DNA of 64,000 nucleotides, taken from Actinomadura sp. J1-007 (GTDB lineage Bacteria > Actinomycetota > Actinomycetes > Streptosporangiales > Streptosporangiaceae). The DNA lies in NCBI RefSeq assembly GCF_009793335.1, contig NZ_WING01000001.1, forward strand, positions 5,518,001-5,582,000, written 5' to 3'. The notes below the pieces were generated by a model. That model had not been told where the DNA came from. It searched no databases and was given only the letters and a program-made list of their open reading frames with translations. Below, one piece after another: positions 60,978 through 64,000 of this stretch. Each line of letters begins with the position of its first letter. Position 1 is the stretch's first letter. The position numbers and the translations under genes are program-made.

Positions 60978-62555
60978 ATGGACGAACGACATGACAAGCC
61001 TCCGGCCAGGGCGGGTGCGCGGCAGTGGCTGGGGCTCGCGGTGCTGCTGCTGCCGACCACGCTGCTCACCGCCGACCTCGGGGTGCTGTGGCTGGCGACT
61101 CCCGACCTCACCGCCGACCTGAGGCCGAGCGGGACCGAACTCCTCTGGATCACCGACGTGTACGGGTTCATGACCGCCGGGTTCCTGGTGGTCATGGGCA
61201 CCCTCGGAGACCGGGTCGGACGCCGCCGGATGCTGCTGGCGGGAGCCGCGCTCTACCTGCTGGTGGAGTTCCTGATGCTGACGGCCGCGGCGGTGAGCAG
61301 CCCGGCCCTGCTCATCGGTTCCCGCGCCCTGCTCGGCGTCGCCGGAGCGGCGATCCTGCCCTCCACGCTGTCGTTGATCAGCGCCATGTTCACCGACCCG
61401 GGGCAGCGGACCCGGGCGATCTCGCTGTGGTCCACCGCGCTGGCGCTCGGCGTCGGGCTGGGGCCGGTCCTTGGCGGGCTTCTGTTGTCGGAGCTGTGGT
61501 GGGGGTGGGTGTTCCTACTGGGCGCGCCGGTCATGGTCGTGGTGCTCGCCGCGGGACGGTCGGTGCTGCCCGAGTTCCGGGACGTCTCGGCCGGACGGCT
61601 GGACGTGCCGAGCGTGCCGCTGTTCCTGCTGGCCGTCCTGCCGGTCGTCTACGCCATCAAGCGGACCGCCGAACACGGCTGGCACGCGCCCGTCATCGCC
61701 GCCGGCGCCGCCGGAGTCGTGTTCGGATGGCTGTTCGTCCGGCGGCAGCGGCGGCTCGCGGCCCCGCTGCTGGACCTGCGGCTGTTCGCCGACCGCACGT
61801 TCTCCGCCGCGCTGGCGATCCTGTTCCTGGGCATGATGGCGCTCAACAGCGTCGAATACCTCGTCCCGCCCTTCCTGCAAATGGTCGGCGGGCTGTCGCC
61901 GATGGAGGGCGGACTATGGCTGCTGCCCTCGGCCGCCGCGTTCCTCCTCGGCTCCCAGCTCACCCCGCCGCTGGTCCGGCGCGCCGGACCCGCCCGCGTC
62001 CTGGTGGCCGGAACGCTGGTCTCCCTGGTGGGCTACGTTCTCGCGGCGCAGGCGGCGGGCCCGGTCGCCGCCGCCGCGGCGATCACGGTCATCATGTTCG
62101 GCGTCGGCCCGATCAGCGTGCTCGGCACGGACCTGGCGGTCACCGCCGCGCCCGCCGAGAAGGCGGGTTCGGCCGCGGCGGCGGGGCAGACGGCGTACGA
62201 CCTGGGCCTGGCCATGGGCATCGCGATCACCGGCAGCGTCGCCACGGCCGTCTACCGGGACCAGGTCGCCGCCCACACCCCGTCCGGAACACCCGCCGGG
62301 GCCGGGAAGGCCGCCCACGACACCCTCGGCGGCGCGATCTCGGCGGCCGAGAACCTTCCCGCCCCACTCGCCCGCCGGCTGACCGACGCGGCCCAGGACG
62401 CGTTCGTCACCGGCTTCCACGTCGCCGCGACGGTCGCCGCCGCGCTGGCGGTGGTCGTCATCGTCGTCGCCCTGACGGCGCTGCGGCGGCGAACCCCGAC
62501 CCCCGTAGGCGACCCCCGTCCCGAAACCCCGGACCGCGCTCAAGCCGTTCGCTGA
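60978..62555 (+). CDS. MFS drug/H+ antiporter (DHA2-like, 14 TM)
   Basis: 525 residues from ATG 60978. Fourteen hydrophobic segments are visible. Motif A is in LVVMGTLGDRVGRRRMLLAG, and motif C-like glycines occur in TALALGVGLGPVLGGLLLSE. The first segment is GLAVLLLPTTLLTADLGVLW, with Asp and Trp features of the SmvA/QacA-type quaternary-amine exporters. An Ala/Gly-rich loop of about 35 residues precedes the last TM. The preceding AraC gene and repeat array could regulate it; the deacetylase-like gene follows after 27 bases, probably co-transcribed. Confidence 0.93.
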   Translation: MDERHDKPPARAGARQWLGLAVLLLPTTLLTADLGVLWLATPDLTADLRPSGTELLWITDVYGFMTAGFLVVMGTLGDRVGRRRMLLAGAALYLLVEFLMLTAAAVSSPALLIGSRALLGVAGAAILPSTLSLISAMFTDPGQRTRAISLWSTALALGVGLGPVLGGLLLSELWWGWVFLLGAPVMVVVLAAGRSVLPEFRDVSAGRLDVPSVPLFLLAVLPVVYAIKRTAEHGWHAPVIAAGAAGVVFGWLFVRRQRRLAAPLLDLRLFADRTFSAALAILFLGMMALNSVEYLVPPFLQMVGGLSPMEGGLWLLPSAAAFLLGSQLTPPLVRRAGPARVLVAGTLVSLVGYVLAAQAAGPVAAAAAITVIMFGVGPISVLGTDLAVTAAPAEKAGSAAAAGQTAYDLGLAMGIAITGSVATAVYRDQVAAHTPSGTPAGAGKAAHDTLGGAISAAENLPAPLARRLTDAAQDAFVTGFHVAATVAAALAVVVIVVALTALRRRTPTPVGDPRPETPDRAQAVR

Positions 62556-62582
62556 CCCGCCCTACATAGGAGAGGAACCAAA

Positions 62583-63440
62583 ATGGAGAACGAACTCTTC
62601 GACTACAGCCCGATCGTCGGACGGAAGCCGATCCGATGGCCCGGCGACGCCCGCGTCGCGTTCTACGTCGGACTGAACATCGAACACTTCCTCGTCGACC
62701 GCCCGTCCACAAGCCTCAACGAGGCGACGGCCGCCCTGGCGCCCGACCCGTTGAACTACGGGTGGCGCGACTACGGGCCCCGCGTGGGTGTTTGGCGGCT
62801 GACCGAGATCTTCGACCGCCACGGGATCAGGCCCAGCGTCCTGCTCAACTCCGACGTCGCCGTCCGCTACCCGCAGATCATCGAGGCCGGACGGGAACGC
62901 GACTGGGCGTGGCTCGCGCACGGCAAGAACAACTCGATCCTCCAGACCGGCATGTCCGCCGACGAGGAACGCGCCTTCCTCACCGATATCGTCGGCACCA
63001 TCGAGAACGCCACCGGCCACCGCCCCCGAGGCTGGCTAGGCCCGGCGCTCACCGAGACGTTCCAGACCCCGGCGCTCCTGTCCGAACTCGGCGTCGAGTA
63101 CCTCCTGGACTGGACCAACGACGACCAGCCGTACCGGCTGAACGTCCCCGGAATGCTGAGCGTGCCGTACGCCCTCGAACTGAACGACCTGTGCCTGTTC
63201 ACCATGAACGGCTTCACCGGTCCCGAGTTCCTCCAGGCCGTCACCGACCAGTTCGACCAGCTCTACGCCGACTCCGCCGACAGCGGACGCGTCATGGCCC
63301 TGGCCCTCCACCCGTTCGTCATCGGCCAGCCGTTCCGGGCCCGCTACCTGGACCGCGCCCTGGAGTACATCACCACCCACCCCAACGTCTGGCTGACCAC
63401 CAGCGACGAAATAGCCACCCACTACCTAACAACCCCCTAA
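62583..63440 (+). CDS. polysaccharide-deacetylase-family (PuuE-like) protein
   Basis: 285 residues from ATG 62583, with AGGAGAGG upstream. A NodB-type barrel is suggested by DARVAFYVGLNIEHFLVDRP, GVWRLTEIFDRHGIRPSVLL, NSDVAVRYPQIIEAGRERDW and RVMALALHPFVIGQPFRARY. The order matches PuuE/allantoinase-like carbohydrate-esterase-4 relatives. The usual metal His pair (HxxxH) reads AHGKNNS, so the metal site is altered or not used. Cytoplasmic; it may hydrolyse amides such as allantoin-like compounds, or bind them only. Follows the MFS gene closely. Confidence 0.85.
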   Translation: MENELFDYSPIVGRKPIRWPGDARVAFYVGLNIEHFLVDRPSTSLNEATAALAPDPLNYGWRDYGPRVGVWRLTEIFDRHGIRPSVLLNSDVAVRYPQIIEAGRERDWAWLAHGKNNSILQTGMSADEERAFLTDIVGTIENATGHRPRGWLGPALTETFQTPALLSELGVEYLLDWTNDDQPYRLNVPGMLSVPYALELNDLCLFTMNGFTGPEFLQAVTDQFDQLYADSADSGRVMALALHPFVIGQPFRARYLDRALEYITTHPNVWLTTSDEIATHYLTTP

Positions 63441-63692
63441 CCACCCCCTCACCACGCCCGACTCCACGCCCACAGGCGCGGGGGCCTCGCAGGCGGGATA
63501 GACGTGAACGGCGCCGATGCCGGAGGCGTACCACTCGACGCCGTACCGGGGCGGGGGCTCGGGGTGGTCGCCTCCTTCGTCATGGAAGCCGAATATCCCG
63601 TGACCGGTGGTGGCGATCTCGCTGTGGCTGTCGAGCAGTTGGGCCTCCCGGCGTACTCCTATGTCGCAGGCGCCGGGAGTGGGGGGCGGCAT
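63426..63692 (-). CDS. small hypothetical protein
   Basis: 88 residues from a start at 63692, four bases after the septum-formation-like stop, on the same strand. LDSHSEIATTGHGIFGFHDE followed by PPPRYGVEWYASGIGAVHVY is an ordinary protein-like composition (acidic, aromatic), unlike the Arg/Pro-rich shadow frames. Its 3' end overlaps the convergent deacetylase gene by 15 bases. No family is recognised. Confidence 0.4.
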   Translation of the reverse strand: MPPPTPGACDIGVRREAQLLDSHSEIATTGHGIFGFHDEGGDHPEPPPRYGVEWYASGIGAVHVYPACEAPAPVGVESGVVRGWLGGC

Positions 63693-63695
63693 TCG

Positions 63696-64000
63696 TCAGG
63701 CGGGTGTGCTGCCGGGCAACATCGACCGCCGCAGCTTCCCCCGACCGGTGTCGGCGGTGATGAAGCAGAACACCTCACGGTCAGGCGGTGCGTGCTCGCT
63801 GGTACGGGGCTGTAGGAACCGGCCGGTCAGCCGCGCCATGTCCGGATCGGCGCGCGTCAGCGCCTCCATGCGTGAAGCGCAGCCTGCCTTGGCCGCGGGC
63901 TTGGACCGCCTGTCGTCCAGATGGACGTCCGCCGGGAGAATGAACCGGCCGATGAGCTGGGCGTCGTGCGGCTTGGTGCAACCGGGGAGCCGCACGCTGG
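63696..64000 (-). CDS. septum-formation-family-like protein, N-terminus outside window
   Basis: The frame is open to the end of the window; about 100 C-terminal residues are present. The segment GCTKPHDAQLIGRFILPADV, with Cys and His and a following Cys (AKAGCASRMEALT) and TGRFLQPRTSEHAPPDREVF, then CFITADTGRGKLRRSML, matches the conserved end of the actinobacterial Septum_form/DUF4190-type proteins. In full-length relatives an N-terminal membrane segment exists; here it lies off the window. The role in septation is only a family label. Confidence 0.65.
   Translation of the reverse strand, partial: SVRLPGCTKPHDAQLIGRFILPADVHLDDRRSKPAAKAGCASRMEALTRADPDMARLTGRFLQPRTSEHAPPDREVFCFITADTGRGKLRRSMLPGSTPA

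Overview
The window is very GC-rich, dense in regulators and codes on both strands. Several families point to a high-GC actinomycete: a GAF-ANTAR protein, a DUF574-type methyltransferase, an F420-type PPOX-fold protein, a mycothiol-era DinB/maleylpyruvate-isomerase relative, a CU044_5270-type protein with its ECF sigma factor, and an HspR-like regulator beside hsp20. An Actinomadura/Streptosporangiales-like host is my inference; no rRNA or other taxonomic marker is present.

Layout. 1-7.4 kb holds stress and signalling genes: the end of a RibD-type reductase, a frameshifted LuxR regulator, a membrane protein, hsp20 with an hspR-like gene, two GAF proteins (one with ANTAR) and two STAS anti-sigma-antagonist-like proteins. 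7.4-15.7 kb holds an aldo/keto reductase, a methyltransferase, an MMPL exporter with a two-component system, and a fused FAH-hydrolase/metallo-beta-lactamase-fold enzyme behind a perfect palindromic operator.

16.2-24.6 kb is the highlight. It is a tightly overlapping seven-gene minus-strand operon with visibly lower GC than its surroundings. In transcription order it encodes a two-TM coiled-coil membrane protein (ZorA/MotA-like architecture), a one-TM protein with a membrane Asp (ZorB/MotB-like), a vWA protein, a PP2C phosphatase and a Ser/Thr-kinase-like protein (a TerY-phosphorylation triad), a BrxD-like ATPase and an Lhr/BrxHI-like helicase. It looks like a composite anti-phage system that joins an energised membrane sensor, a phosphorylation relay and a DNA-acting ATPase-helicase effector. 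Remnants of a DUF397 gene and a TetR gene lie on its upstream side.

25.4-45.7 kb is a mosaic of small regulator-enzyme pairs: RibD reductase, WD40 protein, XRE-SDR, PadR-monooxygenase, ECF sigma factor with a membrane partner, TetR-dehydrogenase and TetR-quinone oxidoreductase. It also has a 15-bp minisatellite and an IS5-type transposase remnant. 45.9-54.2 kb carries two divergent operons that look like aromatic-ring catabolism or tailoring: two flavin monooxygenases, an extradiol-type dioxygenase, two FrsA-like hydrolases, a lipocalin-like protein, a cupin and an AraC regulator. Repeated TCCGGTTC half-sites sit between them. 54.3-64 kb holds AraC and MerR regulators with enzyme partners, a TMEM175-like channel, a 19-bp repeat array, an MFS exporter, a polysaccharide-deacetylase-like protein and the end of a septum-formation-like gene.

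Six genes (LuxR, PadR, an uncharacterised protein near 36.5 kb, the aspartyl-protease-like protein, an ArsR-like regulator and a cupin) are each broken by what looks like one missing base in or near a G/C run. One added base restores each to full length. This suggests either homopolymer sequencing errors or unusually frequent recent gene decay.
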